Below the pieces are notes generated by a model. It searched no databases. It was not told the DNA's origin and saw only the letters and a program-made list of their open reading frames with translations. Both the position numbers and the translations under genes were made by a program. Of a DNA stretch of 64,000 nt, positions 10,009 to 20,574 are shown piece by piece (the first letter of the stretch is position 1; the number at the start of each line of letters is the position of its first letter). This stretch comes from Geosiphon pyriformis (taxonomy: Eukaryota > Glomeromycota > Glomeromycetes > Archaeosporales > Geosiphonaceae). The stretch is from NCBI GenBank assembly GCA_016748015.1, contig JAAOMT010000607.1, forward strand, positions 448,137-512,136, in the 5' to 3' direction.

Positions 10009-11500
10009 GTGAAACATATATTACTCTCAAATCCAAATATTATTGTTACTACTAAAAACTACCACTTTTTAGAAAAAAAACTAGCTCGAATCAACATGGG
10101 TTCCTTAGAACTCCAACAACAAAGACAATTGAAACAATTGATAGCTGAATTCATTGATATATTTGCAAAAAACAACAATGATCTGAGAAAAACTGATATT
10201 GTTCAACATCAAATTCATACAGAAGATGCTTCACCAAAATGTCAACAAGCCTATTAAGTTTTACCTACTAGCCACCAATTTATCAGAGAAGAGGTCCAAA
10301 GAATGCTCAATAACGAATTAATTCAACTATCAAGAAGTCTTTGAGCCTCACCAGTAGTTCTTATCAAAAAAAAATGGAAAAATCAGATTCTGTGTAGATT
10401 ATTGTTAACTCAACAGTGTAACAATTGGAAATGTCTACTCTTTTCTAAGAATTAATGATATGTTAGATGCTCTGAGAAAAGCCAAGTTCTTCTCAACTTT
10501 AGACTTGAAAAGTGGATACTAGCAAGTCGAAATAGACCCAAAAAATAGATCCAAAACAGCATTTACCACCCAGGGAAGAAACTATGAATTCAATGTTATG
10601 CCTTTTGAACTCTGCAATGCACCAGCAACATTCCAATGACTCATGGATGTTGTATATAAAGAACTTTTGTGGCAATTAGTAGTTGTCTATCTTGATAACA
10701 CTAATGTGTATTCTCCAAGCTTTGAAGCTCATCTCATCTACCTGCAAGAAGTCTTTCAATAATTACAGAAAGCAGAATTGAAGTTGAACATTGAGAAATG
10801 TTACTTTGGAAAAACAAGCTTAATCTTTCTTGGACATATTGTTAGCAAAGATGGAGTCAAACCAAACCCTAAAACAATCAGTGCTGTCAAAAACTTTCAA
10901 ACTCCCAAAAATATCACAGAACTATGAGAATTTGTAGGATTAGTCTCCTACTATCAAAAATTCATTAAAAAATTCTCAGAAATTGCCAAATCACTCAATT
11001 ATTTTACCAACAAAAATGTGCCATACAAATGGACTGAAGAACAACAAAAAGCTTTTAACACTCTCAAAACAAAACTGACAACAGCCCCAGTTCTTGCTTA
11101 TTTAAACTTCAACAAACGATTTCAATTAGCCACTAATGCTTCACACATAGCATTTGGTGCCATCCTATCATAATTGGATAAAAATGGCCAAGAACAAGTT
11201 ATTGTTTATGCCAATAGAACACTCAAACTAACAAAACTCAAATATGGTTCAATTGAATTGGAAGCCACTGCAGTTATTTGGGCTCTTAAACATTTTCAAC
11301 AATATCTGAAGAATAGAAAAGAATTTGACATCATAATTAACAATATTGGTCTCAAATGGCTCAATAAAAAGAAAACAGAACAAAGTGCCAAACAGTTTCA
11401 ATGGAATGATTTCCTAGCAGACTACAAATATATAGTACATCACAAACCAAGAAAACTACACACCAATGTTAACAGCCTTTTAAGAATGAGACAAGATTAA
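10009..11500 (+). pseudogene. RT and RNase H, family C, degraded
   Basis: The frame starts with DIFAKNNNDLRKTDIVQHQI (to about 10257). RT follows with many stops: a Trp in GYW is TAG at about 10519, CGA-type Arg has become TGA near 10640, and a frame change lies near 10370. The active site reads YLDN instead of YLDD (about 10690-10700), an Asp-to-Asn change. RNase H (about 11040-11500) still reads FNTLKTKLTTAPVL and ELEATAVIWALKHFQQYL, but its LATNAS has lost the first Asp. Not functional. Confidence 0.85.
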
Positions 11501-12725
11501 TACCAATACCAATACCAACAAAATACCAACAAATCTAACAGCTGAACAAACAATTAAACTAATAACAATGAATCCAGAAAACTACAACAACCTCAAAAAC
11601 TATTTGGAGACTCTTATCATGCCAGAAAATTGGTCTCCAAGTGAAAAACATTGTTTACAATACCAATTAAAACAATATTTCATACACCACAACAAAAATC
11701 TATTATAAAAATTGTAGAAATCTGAACCAACTACTCAAATTAGTACAGGAAAATGAAAAAGAAACAATCCTATACAACATATATACAGATTTATTTTCAG
11801 CACACTTGAGAAGAAATGGAACAATTCAAAGAACTCTTGAACATTATTTTGGCCTCACATGCAAAAAAGCATTTAACAATATGTAGAATCTTGTGATAGT
11901 TGTTAAAGAAGAGGAGGAACTTGTTCCACAGAACCTTTAAATCCAATCAAAGTTGAACAACCTTTTGACAGAGTTGGAATTGATTTAGTCGGACCATTAC
12001 CAATTACAACTCAAGGAAATTGTTATATTGCAGTTGCAGTATATTATTTTACCAAATGGCCTGAAGTTAGAGTCATCCAAAGAGCAAAGCAAAATCAGTA
12101 GCAAATTTTATCTATGAAAACATTATTTGTAGACATAGATGCCTAATTGAACTTTTATCTAATCAAGAAACACATTTTGTAAACAACTTGATACAAAAAA
12201 TTAGTGAATGATTCAATATTAAAAGACTCCTATTATTATCTTATTACCTTCAAACAAATGGACTTGTAGAATGTTTTAACAGAACATTGTGTAAATCTTT
12301 AGCCAAAGTTTCAACTGACTTTGAGCAAAAATGGGATATCTTTATTTTATCAGTATTACTAGCATACAGAACACTAAAACAAAATACTACAAAACACACA
12401 CCATTTGATTTAACTTATGGAAGAACAGCAATATTACCAATTAATTTCACAGTGGAAACATACTAAGTACAACCAATCAATAAAGAAAACTTTCAAAAAA
12501 CACTCCAAAGAAAGGTCTACACTCTTCTTAGTATACTGGAAGAAAAAAGATAGATAGCAGCAACTCATATTGAACATTCCCAAGCTCAGCAAAAAAAAAG
12601 ACATAACAACAAATTACCACCAGTTACTAATGAATTTAAAATTGGAAATAAAGTTCTCTTACACAAAACTAAGACTAAAAAGCAATGAAGTGGAAAATTT
12701 GAAAACAAATGAGATGGATCATTCT
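11501..12725 (+). pseudogene. Integrase, family C, degraded and truncated
   Basis: The catalytic core is visible at about 11960-12290: RVGIDLVGPLPITT, then LLSNQETHFVNN (second catalytic Asp changed to Asn), then TNGLVECFNRTL with the Glu kept. The C-terminal part reads NEFKIGNKVLLHKTKTKKQ and GKFENKWDGSF with a stop in the Gln-x position. It ends at the junction with family B copy V. Confidence 0.82.
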
Positions 12726-13379
12726 ATATCCAAAGAGAAATGTGCAACACTTTGTGCCAGTATATAATCCTTATCAGTGACTGGGTTAAAAAAGAGACAC
12801 CAATAGAAGCCATCTGAAGAAGGGCTGTACAGCAATTAAACAGTTGTCCACATAACAATGACAAGATATGAAGAATAACAATAGCCAAGATAGAAGGAGT
12901 GTCACCTGAAAAAATCAGAGAAATCAAAAACAACCCACTAGAACCCATAGAGCTTGACTGAAACCCAGAACCAGTCATAAATCTTCTAGATCCAGAACAA
13001 TTCCATGAATACTACCAGGAATTAGCACCCACTAGAGAAGAGCAAGAGCAATATCTAGAACAGTTGAATACTCAACTATATCAACACTGCTTAATTCTCT
13101 GTGACTTCCAATATTGTAATGAGTGTGACTTCATTTACAATCCACTACTGCACATAATCTACACAATCCCAGAGGAAGATAAACCAATGAACAGCTGCAC
13201 ATCAGAATTGAAATCAGTTTTCAATCCTGATTCAAACTCCAACAATAACAATGACAAAAACACTGGTTCCAGCTCTACTCAATATGGCAATGAAAATAAC
13301 AATGATTTGGACTCCAATTCAAACTCTGAACAATATATCGTACTCCCTAATCTTACCAAAGAACAAGAACTAAAATAGT
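12726..13379 (+). pseudogene. Cys-rich domain remnant, family B copy V
   Basis: Contains the LCQYIILISDWV block, the helical segment ending EYYQELAPTREEQEQ (about 13010-13055), and the second cysteine cluster read as HCLILCDFQYCNECDF (about 13087-13133). The PTREEQE run is intact here and shows what the stop at 2828 in family A replaced. An acidic Asn/Ser-rich spacer leads to the dUTPase. Confidence 0.75.
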
Positions 13380-13397
13380 TCAGTGATAATGATAAAG

Positions 13398-13867
13398 GTA
13401 TCATGCTAAAACGTGCACATAATACTGATGCAGAATTTGATTTAAGATATCCAGAAAAAGAAGCCATAAAATTAGAAGCACATTTGCATACATGTATTAA
13501 TCTCAAAATAGCTCTGGAAATTTTAGCAACAATCATGGTTTAATTAGCATCTAAAAATAGTTTAGCGAAAAAAAAAATCAACATTAGAGGAGGAATAATT
13601 GATATGAAATATGTAAGAAATATCATCACCATATTACAAAATGACTCAGAAAAGGCCTACATTATAGAGCCAAACAAAAAGATAGCACAGGCAATATTCT
13701 TACCTCTAGTAAAAATAGCTCAGTTAGTGTCAATGGGAAACAGGGAAGAATTAGAAATTACAGCAAGAGGAATACAGAGATTCAGATCAACAGGTAGAAT
13801 AAATGTACCAGTTAATATGGTAGAAGAAGAAATTGTTGACAAAGGAAAAATTATCTCAACCTGTTAA
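13398..13867 (+). pseudogene. dUTPase domain, family B copy V
   Basis: Motif 1 AEFDLRYPEKE (about 13430-13465), motif 2 KNSLAKK (Arg/Ser altered, about 13553-13575, after a TAA in the Gln position at 13541), motif 3 region GGIIDMKYVRN (about 13588-13620, Gly to Lys next to the Tyr), motif 4 NKKIAQAIFLPL (about 13672-13707), motif 5 RGIQRFRSTG (about 13768-13797). Recognisable but with altered motif residues, so probably not active. Ends at a TAA at about 13865. Confidence 0.85.
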
Positions 13868-13897
13868 CCAATTTCTATTCCATCATATGACCAGTAT

Positions 13898-15610
13898 ATG
13901 TTAGCCATAAAAAGAGAAGTAAAGGATCAAGCTCAAGTGTTTGAAGCAGAAGCCACTATTTGTGAATCAGGAGAGATTGGACTTACTAATCTCTATATAT
14001 TAGCCAACAGCCCCAAAAACATCAAAATTCCTATTTACAACAACATGGGAAATGTCATAGACTTACCAAAAAGAATCATTATTGGATATTTAAGCACAGA
14101 AGTGGAAGACCAACCACCAAACTCCATTTCAGACTTTTTACAGCTTTGTGAATATGTGGACATCACATCACAAACCATCTATGAACGAAGCAAATATTAT
14201 CTGCTCCAACCAGAACAATTGGAACAGATGAACATGAGAAATCTAAACTCACTTCAACAGATGCAATTAAAGATGTTACTCAACAATTTCAATGACATCT
14301 TTGCCAGTGAAAACAAATTTGGCAGAACTAACATCATCCAACATCAGATCAAGATGGGAGATATAATGTCAATTAAACAAAGAGCATACAGAGTATCACC
14401 AGCTAGTCATAAGATCATTTGTCAAGAAATCAATCAAATGCTTGACAATAGGCTAATTCAGCCATTAATGAGTCTATGGTCATCACCAGTAGTACTAGTT
14501 CGTAAGAAGAATGGAAAAATTCACTTTTGTGTGGATTACCAGAAACTGAATGGAGTAATTAAAGATGATAGCTACTCAACTCTAAAGATACAGGAATTGT
14601 TTGATGCTTTTGGAGGAAATAAATGGTTTTTGACATTAGATTTAGATAGTGGTTACTGGTAAGTAGCCATAAAGCTAAAAGACAAAGAGAAAACAGCTTT
14701 CACAACACAAGAGAATTTCGAATTTGAAGTAATGCCATTTGGCTTAATGAATGCTCCAGCAATATTTCAACAGCTTATGGAAATTGTCTATACTGAACTG
14801 TTATGAAAATCAGTAGTCATATACTTGGATGACACCAATGTGTTCTCAAAAACATTTGATGATCATTTGCATTATCTCCAACAAATATTTGAAAGACTCA
14901 GAAGAGCGGAATTGAAACTAAATACCAACAAATACTTTTTTGAAAAAACGGAATTTAAGTTTTTGAGACATGTTGTAAGCAAAGACAGTATCAAAACAGA
15001 TCCAGACAAGATTGCAATAGTAAAGAACTTTCTAGTACCAACAAACTTGCCAGAACTAAAAGCATTTTTGGGATTCGTAGACTATTATCACTGTTTCATC
15101 AAGGACTTTTCCAAACTAGCTCAGCCACTCCATCATTTACAAATTAATAATGTAAAGTATGAATGAACAGAAGCTCAACAAGAAGCATTCGATACACTGA
15201 GACAAAAGCTTATTTAAGCTTTAGTGTTGATGTATCCAGATCACTACAAACTATTCATTATTACCACCGATGTATCAAGCCAAGCATTAGGAGCCATACT
15301 ATCACAGAAAGAACCAGATGAAAGAGAACATCCAGTAACTTATACCAGTAGAAGCTTAAGTCCAGCTGAAAAGAACTATAGAACTTCAGCACTAGAACAC
15401 TTATCTATTTATTAGGCTGTCATCAAATAAAAAGAATACTTAAGTCAAAAGTTTGATGTATATACTGACCACAAAGGACTAATTTCAATCCAGAAGCAAA
15501 AATTTGGAAACAATTATCATACAAGATAGAAAATAGCACTATTACTATATACATTTACAGTACATTATAAAAAGGGAAAAGACAATAGAAATGCTGATGG
15601 TTTGTTGTGA
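13898..15610 (+). pseudogene. Linker, RT and RNase H, family B copy V
   Basis: The open stretch to 14662 covers the beta-rich linker and RT up to LDLDSGYW, where the next codon is TAA for the Gln of GYWQ. RT continues in frame: MPFGLMNAPA, then a TGA for the Trp of LWKSVV (about 14804), then YLDDTNVFSK (about 14823-14852) with the catalytic Asp pair kept. RNase H (about 15170-15610) has another Trp-to-TGA in EWTEAQ (about 15165) and reads ITTDVSSQALGAILSQ, YTSRSLSP and the YTDHKGL Asp. Confidence 0.88.
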
Positions 15611-15983
15611 ATGAGACAAATTTAAAACATTTCAAACCCAAAAATATAATAAAAACCCAAACAATTGAAAACAAAAATATAACAAAAGATAAACACACAA
15701 AAATACTAACAATTTCAGCATTATATAAATATTCAATCATTCAAAGAGAAATTATCTCAAAAAGAACAAAACAACATAAAACAGCAATCAAAATATTTTA
15801 TCAATCATCAAAATATACTTTATTGAAAAAACAGAAGAAATTCAGACCAACCAACCAGAGTAATTACAAAACCAGAAAAAGAGACAATATTGTTCAACAT
15901 GCACTTAGATCCAACAACAGGACATTTTTATAAAGAAGCAATCATGGAAAAAACCAGAAGAAGATACTATTGGCATATTATTA

Positions 15984-18849
15984 AAAATTTGGTTTTAACA
16001 ATAATGTTTAATTAATTAAATATTTTTGTAATTTTTTTATTATTATTTTTAAAATTAAGTTTTTGAATATTACATATTTTTAATAATTAATCAAAAAATT
16101 TTGGTATAATTTTAGTAAAATAGTTTGATTGTTTTTTGGTAATTTATATTGTTTTTTGTGTTTTAAATATGAATCTAATTATTTTTTCTTATAAAAATTT
16201 ATATTAAACTAGTTTTTGCATAAAAATAAATAATAATAACAATATTTTTTTACTTTAATAATCTATTTAATACTTTTTTTGCTCTCTTAATTATTAAAAT
16301 AATTTATATAATTATATATATACTATAGTTAATAATTATATATATAATCAAATATATTGCTAAAAAAAAGCATTGTTATTGTTAAAAAAATTATTAAATT
16401 TGTGTTTTTTTTAATAATAGCATAATAACTAATTTATTTTGGCATTTTTTACTTTTTTAATAAGCAATTTAATATATTTTTTTAAAATTAATTTTATGTT
16501 TATTTTTGTATTTTTTATTAAACAATTTTTAACATTGTAATTTTAATGTTTTTTTAATTAAGTAATAAAACAAACAAATAAAATTAATATTTTGTTAATA
16601 TTCTGTTAATAGTTATAATTAAAAACTATTGTTTTAATGTTGTTAGATTTTTTATATAAATATTATTTGTATTGGTTAACAATAAGTAATTTTAATAAGA
16701 TGAATATAAATTTATGTATTTAAATAATAAATAATTAATAAATATTTTTTTAAAAAAAAATTTGTTTTAAGTATTGAATTTTTAATTTTTAAAATTACTT
16801 AAAAGATTTAATAAAAAAAATTTTTATTTTTCTGCTTTTAATGTTATTATTATATATAAATTTTTATAATATAAAATTTTTAAATTCTTAATAATTCTTA
16901 TATTTTTTTGAATTATTATTAAAATTTTTAATATTATTGGAATTTTTAATTTTCTTTTTTGTAATTTAAAATTTTTGGTATTTTTGCTAATATTTTTAAA
17001 ATTTCTAACATTTTTATTAGTATGGTTAAAATTTTTGACATTTTTAAAATCTTAAAATTTTTTTTAATATTTCTAAAATTTTTAATATATAATTGGCTAA
17101 TTTATTTTATATTTAATTATTAATTATTTTTTCAATTATTTTATAAATAATAAATAATACTTTTAAAACAAAATAAATTAATACTAACAAAATAAATAGC
17201 TTTTTTTGAAGTTTTGATTTATAATATAGAAGATAAAATAGCACTTTTTTTTTATTGTTTTAAATAAAATCTGAATTAATTATAAGATTGTTAAAAAAAA
17301 GTAAAAGTATTTGTTAAAAAATTTTATATATTAAATATTAATATTTTAATAGTTGATAAAATTGCTATAGTAAAAGTACAAATTATTTAAAAATTATTTA
17401 CAAAAATAAATAAATTTAAAATTTAAAAAAATTATTAAATTTATATTTATCTTTAAAAAAAGCATAAATTAAATTATAGTATTGCTTAGTAAAAATAAAA
17501 TTTAAGTAAATAGTAATTACAAAAAACAAAAAATTTATTTAAATTAAATATAAATATATTAAAAAAAAAGAATTATTTTAGTTTTGTCTAAGTTTAAAAC
17601 AGTAATATTAATATAATTACAATTTATTAGACTATTATTAAAAAAAAATTCTTATTTTATATATAATTATATTTAATAATAAATTTTAAGTTTAAATAAT
17701 CTTTTTTAATATAAATTTTAATAATAATAATAAACAATTTTTGTTTTTTTCTAAAGTATTTCTTAGTAATACATTTTTTTAAAAAACTATTAATATATTA
17801 TTTATTGATATTTAAATTTTTACAATTGTTATTTTTTAATTAAGTAGCTTAAAAACAAATATGTTTATACTTTTGGCTTTATGTTTATAATTTTATTAAA
17901 CCTTAATAGGTTGTTTTCTGAAAATAAAACTTTTGTATTATTTTTTAAATAATTGATTTAGTTTAAAAAAATTTTATATATAACATAAAATAAATAAATA
18001 ATTTTATTAAACAAAAAAAAATTATTAAGTAATACAAAAAATAAACAAATTGATATTTATTATTGCTAAGATAAAATTAAAAAGTTAAATAAAATTTTAA
18101 AAATTAATAATATACAGATTTTTACTTTTAGTTTAAATTTTAATTATTTGAATTTTAGTGTTATAATTATTATAAACAATTATTTGGCTTATTCACAAAA
18201 TATCTAAAATAGTTAATTAGTTTTTGTTAATTAAATTACTGTCTAAAACAAGTTTTTTGTTTTTATTTTGGGTTTTTATATTAATATTTTATTGATTATA
18301 TATTTAAATTAATTAGTAAAATCAATTTTATTATTATTAAAATAGTAAATAAAAATTTATTTTTTATTTTAAAAAATAATTTTAAAAAAAATAGTTTCAA
18401 AAAAATGCTTAAATTTTGGTATAATTAAAATAATAATATAAAACAATTTATATAGGATAAAAAAACAAATTAACAAAAATAATAGAAATATAATTTTAAA
18501 TATATTAATTATATTAAGTAAATATATTTTATAAATGTTTTTTTATTAAATATTATTAAGTTATTTGAAAAATTACATATATATATCTATAATAAATATA
18601 GTGCTTTTAAAAAGTAGTAACAAAATAACTTTTGTGATACATAATTTTTATTATGGTTTAATTAGTTATTGTTAAGACATTTTAAGTAATAATTTATATA
18701 TATATATATTTTATGTTACTATTTTTATTTTTTGTAATAAAAAATAATCCTGTAAAATTCAATTATAAAGTTATTAAAAAATTTTTATAAACAATATATA
18801 GAACAATTTCATAAAAATAGTTAAATTTAAGCAATTTATTGTTCAGATT
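15984..18849. other. AT desert, no recognisable gene
   Basis: Almost pure A and T with poly-A and poly-T runs and no reading frame of meaning on either strand. I see no motif, LTR end or RNA gene. It may be transposon sequence decayed past recognition, like the better-preserved mariner relic next to it. Confidence 0.6.
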
Positions 18850-19792
18850 ATTTACAAAAAACTTTACCAAAAATACATTGTCAAACTAAAAAAATTTTAA
18901 ATTAAAATTAAGACACAACTTATAAAAACATATTCTAAAATTAAAATAAATAAACAAACTATTTGCAATAAATGTTTTAGGCTTATTTATATAGTTGTTT
19001 TATCAAGATGTATATTTTTACTTATTAAACAACCCAAACAAAACCAATTAATATGAGTTTAAAAACATTTTAATTATAATTGGCACAAAGTAATATTTTT
19101 AAATAAAACAACTTTACAAATGTTTCAAAATACTTGCTTGGTTTGATTTTATTTGGGTAAATCTATTGTACTAATAGTAAAACATTCATTTAAATTTCAT
19201 ATATAAAAAGCAATTTGTATATATAGGAAAGTTAAAATATGTATTTTTATAGAAAATATAAATTAATATCTTTATTATAAAATTTTTAATAAGAATTTAT
19301 ATTATAATACAACTAGCATATATGAATGATAATATTGAATTTTTTAGCATAATAATAATCCAAAGCATATTTTAAAAGATGATTATACAGATCTTGAGAT
19401 ATAACTGCTAAATTATGTTTTGTCTTGGCCATTATATAGTTCAGATCTCAATTTAATTAAGAATATTTGGGCTAATTTTAAATGAAATATTGAAAAAAAA
19501 ATCAAAGCAATAATAGTACACAAAAAAATATTTCTTAAACAATTTTTATTACAATAGTAAAAGAAGAATAAAATAATCTGTCTAATAAGACCATTCTTAA
19601 TTGTATTACTAATATGCAAAATCGAATTCAAAATTGTATTAAAATAAAAAAAGAACATATTAAATATTAATTTTTTGCATATATATATTTTATTTATATA
19701 TCTATTAAATATTAAAATTTAAACAGAAATTATTATGTATAAAAAAAAAAAAAAAAAAATATTCCACCATTACTTTTCGGAAAGACTGTATA
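18850..19792 (+). mobile_element. Decayed Tc1/mariner-type transposase
   Basis: Plus-strand blocks in order: NWHKVIFLNKTTLQMFQNTC (about 19078-19137), matching the family pattern VIFSDE-T-F; HNNNPKHILKDDYT (about 19348-19390), matching DNDPKH; and SWPLYSSDLNLIKNIW (about 19422-19470), matching WPxxSPDLNPIENxW. The first catalytic Asp and its neighbour Glu are now Asn and Lys, the middle Asp pair is NNN, and Pro is Leu. All are G-to-A or C-to-T changes. The last Asp remains. A sequence ending ...TTTTCGGAAAGACTGTA (about 19771-19790) followed by TA could be the right terminal repeat. The left end is not visible. Confidence 0.7.
19741..19759. repeat. Poly-A run
   Basis: A run of 19 A lies between the mariner coding relic and its candidate right end. 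It is a simple repeat and a likely assembly or length-variable site. Confidence 0.8.
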
Positions 19793-20090
19793 GTCAACCA
19801 AAGACATAATAGCATAACTTGTTAAAATACTAAGTATTTACACATTTTTTATTCATACATTTTCTTTATTTAATTACCCAACTTTATTATTTTACATATT
19901 CAAGTAATGATAAAAATTACATTACACACATGATTATTACTTTTTCGCCCAATCAAAATTATTATATATCATGTTTTTCAATAAAATTCTGCAATTTCCG
20001 GCCCTAGCCGAACTAATTTTCCTGGAACAGAGTGTTCTATTTAGATTCATCCATAAAATAATTATATTAACAAAATTATACAATAAAAAT

Positions 20091-20361
20091 AGGGAATTGC
20101 TAAATCGACCCACCCGCAACACGTGATATTATTTACGTCATAGTTTCGTATTCAACTATATATAACAAATATTATAGTTGTCTACAACGAAGTGTTTTTT
20201 AATTATAAAACACTATAAATTACTTAAGGCATAATAAAAAATTAAATATATAATCTATATTCAATTTTATATAAGAAAAAGTTATTTTTTATTTTAATTA
20301 AACTAATATTTAAGACGTAAATGATATCACGTGTTGAGGGTGGGTCGATTTAGCAATTTCC
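20091..20361. mobile_element. MITE with 48-bp terminal inverted repeats
   Basis: The left repeat (20091-20138) starts GGGAATTGCTAAATCGACCC and the right repeat (20314-20361) is its reverse complement with only a few mismatches. The 271-bp unit is AT-rich inside with no coding frame. TA lies directly outside both ends, the target-site type of Tc1/mariner elements. Each repeat contains CACGTG. The higher GC of the repeats against an AT background suggests recent insertion. It lies about 210 bp past the 3' end of the acidic repeat gene. Confidence 0.85.
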
Positions 20362-20574
20362 TATATATAAATCAAATTTATAAAAATTAATATAAAATGC
20401 TTATATATAATTACTATTTTTTATTTATTTATTACCAACAATGATTTAAATACAATTATTAGTTATATTTTTTTGTGTGAATAAATTTGAACTTCAATCT
20501 AAATCTATTCAATTTGTGGTTTACTGAAGAAATTAAATAAAAATTAGTATTTTAGAGAAATCTTTCCAGGTCGC

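Larger units (their letters stand above)
9577..12725 (+). mobile_element. Ty3/gypsy-type family C fragment, interrupted left and fused right
   Basis: Starts inside dUTPase motif 5 (VNNREQLGKSEKRTQGFGS at about 9590-9650), exactly where the family B LTR ends. It then runs through a linker, RT, RNase H and integrase on the plus strand. At about 12725 integrase C-terminal sequence (GKFENKWDGSF-like) passes directly into the family B Cys-rich domain. C is related to A and B but diverged from both. The 5' part should lie beyond the nest to the left. Confidence 0.85.
12726..15983 (+). mobile_element. Family B copy V fragment (Cys-rich domain to integrase start)
   Basis: Begins in the Cys-rich region (REMCNTLCQYIILISDWV in shifted frame, about 12735-12790) and continues through dUTPase, RT and RNase H to the integrase N-terminus (GHFYKEAIMEKTRRRYYW, about 15915-15975). 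It then stops abruptly at the AT desert. No LTR is present on either side, so both ends are truncated. Confidence 0.85.

Noticed and set aside
13541-15610. Possible alternative genetic code with TAA/TAG as Gln and TGA as Trp
   Set aside because: Gln is still written CAA/CAG at most sites in the same frames, stops also fall at Arg sites, and the three host genes end at ordinary TAA/TAG codons and contain none internally. Decay explains it better.
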